Shown: positions 1-5,223 of the stretch, piece after piece | Layout of the letters: every line of letters starts with the position of its first letter | How positions within the stretch are numbered: the first letter of the stretch is position 1 | NCBI GenBank assembly: GCA_002422065.1 | Contig: DITO01000036.1 | Location: 1 to 5,940 of the forward strand | DNA length: 5,940 nucleotides | Direction of reading: 5' to 3' | Origin: Erysipelotrichaceae bacterium UBA6182 | GTDB taxonomy: Bacteria; Bacillota_I; Bacilli_A; Erysipelotrichales; Erysipelotrichaceae | Program-made: the position numbers and the translations under genes | Notes under the pieces: generated by a model | What the model was told of the DNA's origin: nothing | Databases searched by the model: none | Seen by the model: the letters and a program-made list of their open reading frames with translations, nothing else

Positions 1-1
1 A

Positions 2-679
2 CAAGCTGTTGCAGCTTCAAAATCCGCTGAAGTCAAGCGTACCGAAAACGGCATGAAAGCATGGGCAACTTCCGATTCGAAGGTTCTTGACCTTTTCGGC
101 AAAATTGGTTCAAGCCGTGGACGTGATCTAACTCCAGTATTCTCTGCTGCTCTCGCAGAAGACGAGAACCTTGCTGTCCGTGTTCTTCTATGGGCTCGCG
201 ACGTTCGCTCAGGTGCTGGTGAACGTCAGACCTTCCGTAGTCTACTTCGTGCTCTGGAAACACAGAATCCAGCTCTCGCTGGTCGCATCATGCACAAGGT
301 TCCAGAACTTGGTCGTTGGGACGATCTGTTTGCATATCGTGATGCAACCAACCGCAAGAACGCACTTCGCATGTATGCTGATGCGCTCATGAACGGAGAC
401 GGTCTTGCTGCAAAGTGGGCTCCACGCCTTGCATCAAGCAAGAAGGCAACAACTCCAGGTAAGTTGGAAAAACTCAAGAACGCAAGCGAACTTCGCAAGT
501 TTATGATGCTTTCTCCGAAAGAATACCGTCAGATCATTGTCGGTGCAACTCGTGTTGTTGAGTCTCTGATGTGTGCTAAGCGTTGGGATGAGATTAATTT
601 CTCACATGTTCCATCACTTGCTTCTGCTCGTTATCAGAAAGCTTTCGGTAAAAATGCGGCTGATGCATATTCTGCCTAA
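2..679 (+). CDS. Ro60/Rsr-like TROVE-domain RNA-binding protein, N-terminal part (5'-partial, ends at in-frame TAA)
   Basis: The reading frame is open from the left edge, so the true start lies outside the window; the Met at 53 is internal. The protein resembles the HEAT-repeat ring of TROVE (Telomerase/Ro/Vault) or DUF2828-type proteins. Visible family hallmarks are TENGMKAW, an LFGKIGSSRG segment, WARDVRSGAGERQTFR (homologues have RDxRGGxGER), and VPELGRWDDL. Members of this family form a ring that binds misfolded or Y-type non-coding RNAs and are carried by some large phages. The frame stops at TAA 677-679 but continues in the same frame into the vWA half, so this is one gene interrupted by a stop rather than two adjacent genes. 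It is richer in G+C than the rest of the window. No Y-RNA-like gene was recognised nearby. The family assignment comes from remembered motifs, not a search. Confidence 0.75.
   Translation, partial: QAVAASKSAEVKRTENGMKAWATSDSKVLDLFGKIGSSRGRDLTPVFSAALAEDENLAVRVLLWARDVRSGAGERQTFRSLLRALETQNPALAGRIMHKVPELGRWDDLFAYRDATNRKNALRMYADALMNGDGLAAKWAPRLASSKKATTPGKLEKLKNASELRKFMMLSPKEYRQIIVGATRVVESLMCAKRWDEINFSHVPSLASARYQKAFGKNAADAYSA
677..679 (+). other. In-frame TAA stop interrupting the TROVE-vWA gene
   Basis: The sequence reads Ser-Ala-TAA-Ile-Arg-Glu-Leu. Both sides are in the same frame and both look like family sequence (AYSA before, KINAGAVYPYDV after). A single change from TAC or TAT (Tyr) to TAA would explain it, so no frameshift is needed. 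Other genes here end in TAA, so a general reassignment of TAA is unlikely. Confidence 0.9.
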
Positions 680-844
680 ATTCGTGAGCTTCAAAAACCA
701 CAGGAAGAGCGTGACCCAAAGGTCAAGATCAATGCTGGCGCAGTTTATCCTTATGACGTTGTTAAATCAATTCGCAAGGGTAACGAGGCTGTTGCTAACG
801 CACAATTTGAAGCTCTGCCAAACTATGTTGGCGACTCCAAGATC

Positions 845-1450
845 ATGCCAATGGTTGACGTGTCGGGCTCAATGGGAACCATGCTTGCCGGTGGTATGAC
901 TGCTATGGATATCGCACTCTCGCTCGGTCTGTATCTGTCTTCCAAGACTTCATCCGACTTCAAGGATATGTTCATTACTTTCACAAGTTCTGCAACTATT
1001 CAAGTTTTGAAAGGAACTCTGTCACAGAAAATGCGCCAGATGTCTGGTGCTGTTGGGTATGATACCAACCTTTCCAAAGCTTTTGATAGTCTACTACAGA
1101 CTGCAAAGCGTGGTAATGTTTCACCAGAGAATATGCCAGACTATATTCTCGTGCTCAGCGACATGCAATTTAATGATTACTCTATCAAGGGTACCGATGC
1201 AACTGCACTAGAAATGGCTCGTCAGAAGTACCGTGATGCAGGTTACAAGTGCCCAAGCATCATTTTCTGGAACCTTGCTGCTCGTACTTCGGCCGATCAG
1301 TCTCCGGTCAAGATGGATGATAAAGGTGTTTGTCTTGTTTCTGGTTTCTCACCAGCTATCATGGCTTCGGTTCTTGGCGCTAATCCAGAGGAATTCACCC
1401 CACAAGCTATGATGCTCAAGACCATCATGAATGACCGCTACAGCTTCTAA
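845..1450 (+). CDS. vWA-domain C-terminal part of the Ro60-like protein (downstream of the in-frame stop)
   Basis: This is the continuation of the TROVE gene in the same frame. The open frame resumes at 680, and 845 is only its first ATG. It has no convincing ribosome site, and starting there would cut into the vWA beta strand, so independent translation is doubtful. The von Willebrand A fold carries an intact MIDAS metal site: DVSGS at residues 5-9 counted from 845, Thr at about 74 (YDTNL), and Asp at about 106 (LVLSDMQ). In Ro60 and bacterial Rsr this domain closes the HEAT ring and coordinates a divalent cation. The stretch before it (680-844) contains KINAGAVYPYDV, typical of the junction with the TROVE domain. 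Conservation of the metal site suggests the interruption is recent, or is bypassed. A terminator follows 3 nt after the stop. Confidence 0.75.
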   Translation: MPMVDVSGSMGTMLAGGMTAMDIALSLGLYLSSKTSSDFKDMFITFTSSATIQVLKGTLSQKMRQMSGAVGYDTNLSKAFDSLLQTAKRGNVSPENMPDYILVLSDMQFNDYSIKGTDATALEMARQKYRDAGYKCPSIIFWNLAARTSADQSPVKMDDKGVCLVSGFSPAIMASVLGANPEEFTPQAMMLKTIMNDRYSF

Positions 1451-1453
1451 GAT

Positions 1454-1477
1454 AAGGCCTTCGGGCCTTTTCTTTTT
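1454..1477 (+). terminator. Rho-independent terminator with UUCG tetraloop after the TROVE-vWA gene
   Basis: AAGGCC (1454-1459) and GGCCTT (1464-1469) form a 6-bp stem closed by C-TTCG-G, an unusually stable tetraloop. A T-rich run, TTCTTTTT, follows. It starts 3 nt after the stop codon. Confidence 0.9.
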
Positions 1478-1495
1478 ATATTATGGAGATATATA

Positions 1496-1759
1496 ATGGA
1501 TAAACTTGACCTAATCTATGACCTAGTGAATAAAGTTATTGCAGATGGCAACTCAGTTCTGAAAGGTTTGAAAGAAGACCGCCCAGATGAAGACTCACTT
1601 ACCTTTTACGAAGTAAGTATTGACAGTGACGGTGTTCCGTATAGTTCTGGTAATTCAAATGATGTATATGACGATGGTTATAATAACGGAACACAGAATG
1701 GCGAATATGAACTTGCAAGAAAAATACATCGTATTCTACACGGAGAGGTCGTAAAATGA
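1496..1759 (+). CDS. Small acidic phage protein of unknown function (87 aa)
   Basis: First gene of the seven-gene operon. ATG at 1496 is preceded by GGAG at 1485-1488 with 7 nt spacing, so the start is secure. The protein is acidic. It opens with an amphipathic, probably helical segment (MDKLDLIYDLVNKVIADG), has a Ser/Asn/Asp/Tyr-rich middle, and ends in a second likely helix (ELARKIHRILHG). No catalytic motif or transmembrane segment is visible. Its TGA stop shares an ATGA with the next gene, implying coupled translation. No clear promoter lies between the terminator at 1454-1477 and this gene, so it may depend on terminator read-through or on a promoter type I cannot recognise. I do not recognise the family. 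Confidence 0.85.
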   Translation: MDKLDLIYDLVNKVIADGNSVLKGLKEDRPDEDSLTFYEVSIDSDGVPYSSGNSNDVYDDGYNNGTQNGEYELARKIHRILHGEVVK

Positions 1760-1896
1760 ACTATCAAAGTTTTCGTAAACTATGGGAACAAAAGGTCGGA
1801 CCTGTTCCAACTGATAATGAGATCCTTTTCAAGGATGGAAATCATTTGAATTGCAAGTTTGACAATCTATATTATGGAAAAAAGAATGAAAATTGA
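1756..1896 (+). CDS. Tiny HNH-endonuclease-like fragment (46 aa)
   Basis: The start ATG overlaps the preceding stop (ATGA), and GGAG lies upstream at 1742-1745. The sequence contains GPVPTDNEILFKDGN followed by LNCKFDNL, matching the C-terminal half of phage HNH nucleases: a GPIP turn, an xHKDGN beta hairpin, then the NN..xNL helix. The catalytic His expected before KDG is Phe here (LFKDGN), and the upstream half of a normal HNH homing enzyme is absent. It is therefore more likely a degenerate remnant, or a small DNA-binding derivative, than an active nuclease. It ends inside the start region of the next gene, with an 11-nt overlap. The HNH match is by motif only. Confidence 0.6.
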   Translation: MNYQSFRKLWEQKVGPVPTDNEILFKDGNHLNCKFDNLYYGKKNEN

Positions 1897-2263
1897 GAAC
1901 ATAATCTTCGAAGGTATTACTTATCCAGTAGTTTCAAAAAGAAACGCTGATGATGATATTGTAAAATACGATTTTTATCTTGTAGTAAACGGAACTGAAT
2001 ATAAGGCGCAAGCAAAATTAACAAAGACATTCATTGATGATATGAAGTTAATTCAAGGTTTAGATACAGAAGAAGAATTGAATAACATTTTGATATATGA
2101 ACTGAAAGCAGACTTGTTTAAAGTTCTATATAATGAAACAGTAAGAGAACAACTTGTCAAAGTATTTGATCTAGTTGGAAAAACTAATGAAGATCTTCAA
2201 GCTCTTGCTGATGTAGATGAACCATTTGCAGTATATCTAAGAAACTTCCACGAAGGAATCTAA
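1886..2263 (+). CDS. Phage protein of unknown function (125 aa)
   Basis: I chose ATG 1886 over the two upstream in-frame ATGs (1859 and 1874). It has a GGA-type site 7 nt upstream and leaves only an 11-nt overlap with the HNH-like gene, whereas 1859 has no ribosome site. The protein begins MKIENIIFEGITYPV, suggesting a beta-rich N-terminal half (residues 1-50: FYLVVNGTEYKAQAKL). It continues as a mostly helical, acidic C-terminal half (EEELNNILIYELKADLFKVLY). This resembles many short accessory proteins in T4-type genomes, but I do not recognise a named family. No membrane segment or metal motif is visible. Confidence 0.8.
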   Translation: MKIENIIFEGITYPVVSKRNADDDIVKYDFYLVVNGTEYKAQAKLTKTFIDDMKLIQGLDTEEELNNILIYELKADLFKVLYNETVREQLVKVFDLVGKTNEDLQALADVDEPFAVYLRNFHEGI

Positions 2264-2264
2264 A

Positions 2265-2558
2265 ATGAATATTGATAATGAAACATTCCAAGAAATTCTG
2301 TGGGAAGACCATGAAGATTTTAAAGCGATAACTGATACCAAAATTGAAGATCAATCGCGATGGTCTGTCTATAAATCTTGTGTGTACAAACAGAAATCAA
2401 CCGGTAAATTCTTTGAAGCATACTGGGGTGAAGGCGCTACTGAAATGCAAGATGGACAAGATGAATACTGGTCTTTTACTGAGGTTGAACCTAAGGAAGT
2501 AACTACCATTGTTTATAGCCAAATCAAAGACGGGCAGAAATTTGAAGGTAGCATGTAA
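2265..2558 (+). CDS. Phage protein of unknown function (97 aa)
   Basis: ATG 2265 is preceded by AAGGA 8 nt upstream and lies 1 nt after the preceding stop. The middle of the protein (WSVYKSCVYKQKSTGKFFEAYWG) looks like alternating beta strands with aromatic residues. The end (TEVEPKEVTTIVYSQIKDG) recalls a pattern common in small phage proteins, where a short domain finishes with an EVxPKEVxxxxY stretch. The function is unknown. The stop TAA overlaps the next start as TAATG, so translation of the two is probably coupled. Confidence 0.85.
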   Translation: MNIDNETFQEILWEDHEDFKAITDTKIEDQSRWSVYKSCVYKQKSTGKFFEAYWGEGATEMQDGQDEYWSFTEVEPKEVTTIVYSQIKDGQKFEGSM

Positions 2559-2905
2559 TGTCTAGTAATGTTATGTCATATGGAATTATGGCACCTCTTA
2601 ATCGTAAACTTACAAAAGAAGAACGTGAAGAGTGGCAGGAAATTCTGTGGGAGCAAGATTCATCAGTTCATCTTTCATATTATAATGATATGGCATATAC
2701 TGAGGAACATGGCGACGAATATGGAATCAGTTTTGGTGAAATGTGCCCAGTAACTATTGAAGATTTTAACGATCTAAAACAATTTGGTATTTGGATCGAA
2801 GAAGACAAAGCACGTTCGTACCGATGCTTATGGTACAACGGAGCAGATTCTGATATGAATATGATGACCCGTGAAAAGTTTTTAAAAAGGACTAATCAAT
2901 CATGA
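2558..2905 (+). CDS. Phage protein of unknown function (115 aa)
   Basis: The start overlaps the previous stop (TAATG), with GAAGG at 2544-2548. In-frame Mets at residues 6 and 11 are alternative starts, but the coupling favours 2558. The protein is acidic and rich in Trp, Tyr and Met. Residues 18-35 include LTKEEREEWQEILWEQ, and EILWE also occurs near the start of the preceding protein (FQEILWEDHED). The shared segment hints at a short interaction motif or a distant duplication, but it is too short to prove it. The C-terminal region is basic (MTREKFLKRTNQS). It overlaps the next gene by ATGA. No family recognised. Confidence 0.85.
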   Translation: MSSNVMSYGIMAPLNRKLTKEEREEWQEILWEQDSSVHLSYYNDMAYTEEHGDEYGISFGEMCPVTIEDFNDLKQFGIWIEEDKARSYRCLWYNGADSDMNMMTREKFLKRTNQS

Positions 2906-3189
2906 CAGACATTTTAACACTGCCGATGGGTAAAAATGACGCAGATGCAGAAACAGTAGGTGAATATCTAGTCGCATTGCTTCTTAATCTTTGGAAACAG
3001 GGAGAAAGTTTTAGCGGGAAACGACCATTCGGAAACAGTGGATGGGAATACGAACTATACTATCCACTCGTGAAGGCGGGTGTAATCTGGGGCGAAATCA
3101 ACGAAGACGGTGATCTTGTTTCTTACGACTTTGCCGGTGCCAATGAAAAGATAGTTGAAGCTATTGAATCTATGCGGAAAGGAAATTGA
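2902..3189 (+). CDS. Conserved small phage protein, RPFGNSGWEYELY type (95 aa)
   Basis: ATG 2902 overlaps the upstream stop (ATGA), with AAGGA at 2887-2891. The core GKRPFGNSGWEYELYYPLVKAGVIWGEINEDG is a pattern I have seen in small hypothetical proteins of many unrelated tailed phages, where GNSGW is followed by a helix, a turn and an acidic strand. Its role is unknown to me. The N-terminal part (residues 15-34) is probably helical (ETVGEYLVALLLNLWKQG) and so is the last part (NEKIVEAIESMRKG). Length agrees with that family as I remember it. No catalytic residues can be assigned. Confidence 0.85.
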   Translation: MTDILTLPMGKNDADAETVGEYLVALLLNLWKQGESFSGKRPFGNSGWEYELYYPLVKAGVIWGEINEDGDLVSYDFAGANEKIVEAIESMRKGN

Positions 3190-3192
3190 AGA

Positions 3193-3639
3193 ATGCCAGT
3201 TACTGAATTTGTAGAAGAAGCTTTTGTGAATGAATTTGGTCAAAAGATTGAGGTGGGTGAAGAAGTACTATATGCTGGATCTCGGATCAAAGAAACGAGT
3301 ATCAACCGAGGTGTTTTCAAGGGTGTACGATACGGTAGCGTTACACGAACTAAATATCTAACAGATGAGAATGGTAACTACATCAAGGAAGACTATATCG
3401 ACCATTGGTCTGGTCGCACGTATCAACGCAACAAGACGCTTACGGAGACGACCCGTGAGGTAGTTGCTGCAGTAGTTCGTTCTAATCGCGGTAAGAAGTG
3501 GAAGTGGGTAGATCTTCCAGAAGGTAAGAGAGACTATGTGAAGACCGATGAAGACGTCTTTGGTATTTCCACTCTTCCTCTGAAACGAGTCTATAAGTTC
3601 TCGACAGGACTGGCGGCTATGGCCGGCAAGTCATTTTAA
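3193..3639 (+). CDS. Phage protein with small beta-barrel-like N-terminus, unknown function (148 aa)
   Basis: Last gene of the operon. ATG 3193 has AGGAAA about 7 nt upstream, overlapping the end of the preceding gene. Residues 11-45 (FVNEFGQKIEVGEEVLYAG, then INRGVFKGV) follow a pattern common in phage hypothetical proteins: a D/N-x-F/Y-G-x-x-I-x-V-G-D-x-V strand set, resembling a KOW or SH3-like barrel. The middle is basic (residues 75-110: RTYQRNK, RSNRGKKWKW), consistent with nucleic-acid contact, though that is inference. The end is hydrophobic and small-residue rich (STGLAAMAGKSF). No terminator follows. Transcripts would run into the inverted repeat at 3646-3689. Confidence 0.85.
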   Translation: MPVTEFVEEAFVNEFGQKIEVGEEVLYAGSRIKETSINRGVFKGVRYGSVTRTKYLTDENGNYIKEDYIDHWSGRTYQRNKTLTETTREVVAAVVRSNRGKKWKWVDLPEGKRDYVKTDEDVFGISTLPLKRVYKFSTGLAAMAGKSF

Positions 3640-3640
3640 G

Positions 3641-3669
3641 TTGACATTCCTTTACTTATAGTTTATATT
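3641..3669 (+). promoter_or_regulatory. Near-consensus sigma70-type promoter
   Basis: TTGACA (3641-3646) is followed after exactly 17 nt by TATATT (3664-3669). The expected transcription start is about 3676, within the right arm of the inverted repeat, giving a leader of under 20 nt to the ATG at 3694. Confidence 0.85.
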
Positions 3670-3689
3670 CATTCTATAAGTAAAGGAAT
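3646..3689 (+). repeat. Perfect 16-bp inverted repeat enclosing the -10 box and overlapping the RBS
   Basis: 3646-3661 and 3674-3689 are exact reverse complements, separated by 12 nt that hold the -10 hexamer. The right arm contains AAGGA (3684-3688), the ribosome site for the gene at 3694. In read-through RNA from the upstream operon the arms would form a hairpin hiding the ribosome site. RNA from the local promoter lacks the left arm and would be free. No U-run follows, so it is not a terminator. It could instead be a repressor operator. Confidence 0.9.
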
Positions 3690-3693
3690 CCAA

Positions 3694-3984
3694 ATGAATA
3701 CATCTCGTGAAAACTTCATGGCATCTGCCGCACTTGTTATCGAAGATTACTGTGGTATCAAACTACCCATTGAAAAAGTTTCCGAAATTATCGGAGACAA
3801 AATGGATTCTGAATGGAAAACTTTTGAATATAATGAAGTTTCTCCGTTCATGGATACTGCACCGCGTGAAGATGTGATGGATATTATTGCTGAACACTTC
3901 CTCGGTCGCCCTTGGCCCAGATACGGTGATAATATTGACATCAATGACTGGATCATGTCTATGAATAAAGCCATGAAAGGTTAA
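3694..3984 (+). CDS. Phage protein of unknown function (96 aa)
   Basis: ATG 3694 has AAGGA at 3684-3688, inside the inverted repeat. Its own near-consensus promoter lies at 3641-3669. The protein is acidic: an N-terminal helical part (ENFMASAALVIEDYCGIKLP) leads to a segment ending in Pro-Arg-Glu-Asp followed by a helix (DVMDIIAEHFLG) and RPWPRYGDNIDINDW. No known domain or catalytic motif is recognised. The next gene starts 4 nt downstream and probably shares the transcript. Because its ribosome site lies in the hairpin, its expression may depend on which promoter made the RNA. Confidence 0.85.
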   Translation: MNTSRENFMASAALVIEDYCGIKLPIEKVSEIIGDKMDSEWKTFEYNEVSPFMDTAPREDVMDIIAEHFLGRPWPRYGDNIDINDWIMSMNKAMKG

Positions 3985-3988
3985 TATA

Positions 3989-4255
3989 ATGAAACCTGTT
4001 TCTCCTTGGAATGCAAAAACTGAGTGCCCTCTTGAAGGTTTTCAAGAGTTTAAAAAGTGTCTTATGGATGCAAGTTACCATCACGCTGGTTCTCAGTTGG
4101 AATGGAATCTTGCAAAACTTTGTATTCAAAAAGCAGCAGAAGTTGCGATTAAACAACAATGGCCATACTGGGCAATGGATCGCATGTTTCGTGAGATTGC
4201 TCCTCTTGTAGAGTGGAGTCAGTTCATGCAGACATATATCAATAAATTGAAATAA
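3989..4255 (+). CDS. Small helical phage protein of unknown function (88 aa)
   Basis: ATG 3989 has AAAGG 8 nt upstream, inside the end of the previous gene, so the pair is likely co-transcribed and coupled. The sequence looks almost entirely alpha-helical: FQEFKKCLMDASYHHAG, then LAKLCIQKAAEVAIKQQW, then a Trp/Met-rich end (MDRMFREIAPLVEWSQFMQ). Three His/Cys residues near 24-32 (C24, H31, H32) are not spaced like a known zinc finger. No family recognised. It ends 3 nt before the -35 box of the next promoter. Confidence 0.85.
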   Translation: MKPVSPWNAKTECPLEGFQEFKKCLMDASYHHAGSQLEWNLAKLCIQKAAEVAIKQQWPYWAMDRMFREIAPLVEWSQFMQTYINKLK

Positions 4256-4258
4256 CTT

Positions 4259-4293
4259 TTGACAAACTTGCGAATCGGCATAGATTATAAATA
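4259..4293 (+). promoter_or_regulatory. Sigma70-like promoter overlapping a T4-type late box
   Basis: TTGACA (4259-4264), 16 nt, then TAGATT (4281-4286). TATAAATA (4286-4293), identical to the T4 late promoter core, shares the last T of the -10. It precedes the gene at 4320, whose product looks head-packaged, a class usually expressed late. Confidence 0.7.
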
Positions 4294-4319
4294 AAAAGAA
4301 AACTATTTTGGAGTTTAAT

Positions 4320-4892
4320 ATGTTTTCTTTTAAAAAATTTATCCAAGAAGCTTGGACGAATGATATCACTCAAGGATCAAAAGAAAAATCAGTAACGTCA
4401 AACGATAAGTATAACAAGCCAACCGATTTCAAAAAAGATTCTAAAAAGATAGGTAGTATAGGACCTTTAGAAATTCATTCTTCAAAATCTGGAGATAAAG
4501 GTCTTACACATTTTACTTGGAATCCAACTGATAGAAAAATTCATCACGTGGTACATGCGGTCGAAGCCACCGAACATGAAGGAAAAACACGTTTAAAATG
4601 GCTTAGCGCGCACGGAAGAAAAGATTCGCCAGTGAGAATGGGACAAGTATATTCACATTTAGTTAAAAATCATGATGTAGAATTTGTAGGAACTGGTCAT
4701 TCTGAAGGCGCTAGGAAAATGTGGTCAAAGTTTCACGATGATAAAGATCTAGAAGTTGTTGGACATCACTCTGATACAAATGAATATACTAAATTAGATA
4801 AAAATGATAAAAAGTATGCGCCAAAAGACGCAAAAACGTCTGAAGAAAAAAGAATTGGTAAAATGAATTTAATTTTACGCAAAAAGCAGTAA
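4320..4892 (+). CDS. Putative head-packaged protein with capsid-targeting-like N-terminus and possible GNAT-like C-terminal domain (190 aa)
   Basis: ATG 4320 has GGAG at 4310-4313; the TTG at 4308 overlaps that site and is not the start. The first residues, MFSFKKFIQEAW, resemble T4 capsid-targeting peptides (MKTYQEFIAEA in internal proteins), with Ile-Gln-Glu before Ala fitting the gp21 prohead protease rule of I/L-x-E. A polar Lys/Ser-rich linker covers residues about 12-60. Residues 61-150 form a basic, His-rich domain containing SPVRMGQVYSHLVKNHDV and GTGHSEGARKMWSKF. This recalls a phage family with a SEGGxKxW motif that I associate with an acetyltransferase-like (GNAT) fold; the enzyme activity is unproven. 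The gene is notably A-rich compared with the TROVE gene. It ends 1 nt from the stop of the opposite-strand HicA-like gene. Confidence 0.75.
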   Translation: MFSFKKFIQEAWTNDITQGSKEKSVTSNDKYNKPTDFKKDSKKIGSIGPLEIHSSKSGDKGLTHFTWNPTDRKIHHVVHAVEATEHEGKTRLKWLSAHGRKDSPVRMGQVYSHLVKNHDVEFVGTGHSEGARKMWSKFHDDKDLEVVGHHSDTNEYTKLDKNDKKYAPKDAKTSEEKRIGKMNLILRKKQ

Positions 4893-4893
4893 A

Positions 4894-5121
4894 TTATTCT
4901 ACCTGAGAATCTTTTAAGATACTTCTTACTGTACCAGGAGCTAAATCGCCACGGTGCCTAGGAACCGCGATTTTATGTTTAGCTTTTTCATGACTCCATA
5001 CATCATGATTTCCCTGTGTTCTTTCTAAAGACCACCCAGTACTTTTTAAATGGTTTGACACGTCTTTATGAGTAAGATTTATATTCTTTCTTTCAATTAA
5101 AAATTCTGAAAATCTTAACAT
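4894..5121 (-). CDS. hicA: HicA-like mRNA interferase with N-terminal capsid-targeting-like extension (75 aa)
   Basis: This is the only minus-strand gene, read from ATG at 5121-5119 behind a strong AGAGGA site. Residues 17-75 match the HicA dsRBD-fold toxin: THKDVSNHLKSTGWSLERT, then GNH at 37-39 with the catalytic His (GSH in typical members), then VPRH at 53-56 and PGTVRSILK at 62-70. HicA proteins cleave mRNA and are normally held by a HicB partner encoded beside them; no HicB is visible here. The first 16 residues (MLRFSEFLIERKNINL) are extra compared with ordinary HicA and resemble the start of the neighbour at 4320 (MFSFKKFIQEA). Leu-Ile-Glu before Arg partly fits the prohead protease rule. 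Family call fairly sure; packaging is inference. Confidence 0.8.
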   Translation of the reverse strand: MLRFSEFLIERKNINLTHKDVSNHLKSTGWSLERTQGNHDVWSHEKAKHKIAVPRHRGDLAPGTVRSILKDSQVE

Positions 5122-5145
5122 GCTTTCCTCTTTTTAATATTATTT

Positions 5146-5173
5146 ATTATAATATGAATATTGTTATTGACAA
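5146..5173 (-). promoter_or_regulatory. Candidate promoter for the hicA-like gene
   Basis: On the minus strand, TATAAT (5151-5146) lies 16 nt downstream of TTGTCA (5173-5168). That -35 is imperfect and overlaps the plus-strand TTGACA at 5167-5172. Further down the minus strand AATAAATA (5148-5141) is one base from the T4 late octamer. Confidence 0.45.
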
Positions 5174-5210
5174 ATACAGAGAATCAGTATAGTATCTAAA
5201 TATAAGGAAA
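5167..5210 (+). promoter_or_regulatory. Promoter/RBS cassette, copy 1
   Basis: TTGACA (5167-5172), 17 nt, TAGTAT (5190-5195), then TCTAAATA (5195-5202), one base off the late octamer, then AAGGAAA (5204-5210). It matches copy 2 (5457-5500) at 39 of 44 positions without gaps. It drives the gene at 5224. Confidence 0.85.
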
Positions 5211-5223
5211 CGGAGAACAACTG

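Noticed and set aside
677..679. Genome-wide reassignment of TAA
   Set aside because: Many other genes in the window end at TAA with the next gene starting immediately after, so TAA is a normal stop here.
845..1450. Independent vWA gene starting at ATG 845
   Set aside because: No ribosome site, and the start cuts into the domain; the frame is open and family-like from 680, so it is the rest of the interrupted gene.
1859..1885. Upstream ATG 1859 as start of the 125-aa gene
   Set aside because: No ribosome site and a longer overlap with the preceding gene; ATG 1886 has GGA at suitable spacing.
3646..3689. Intrinsic terminator at the inverted repeat
   Set aside because: No T-run follows the right arm, and the arms are AT-rich with a promoter inside.
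4308..4319. TTG 4308 as start of the 190-aa gene
   Set aside because: The TTG overlaps the GGAG ribosome site that serves ATG 4320.
3959..4369. Minus-strand ORFs at 3959-4369 and 5271-5696
   Set aside because: They lie opposite well-supported plus-strand genes and promoters, have no good ribosome sites, and their translations show no family features.
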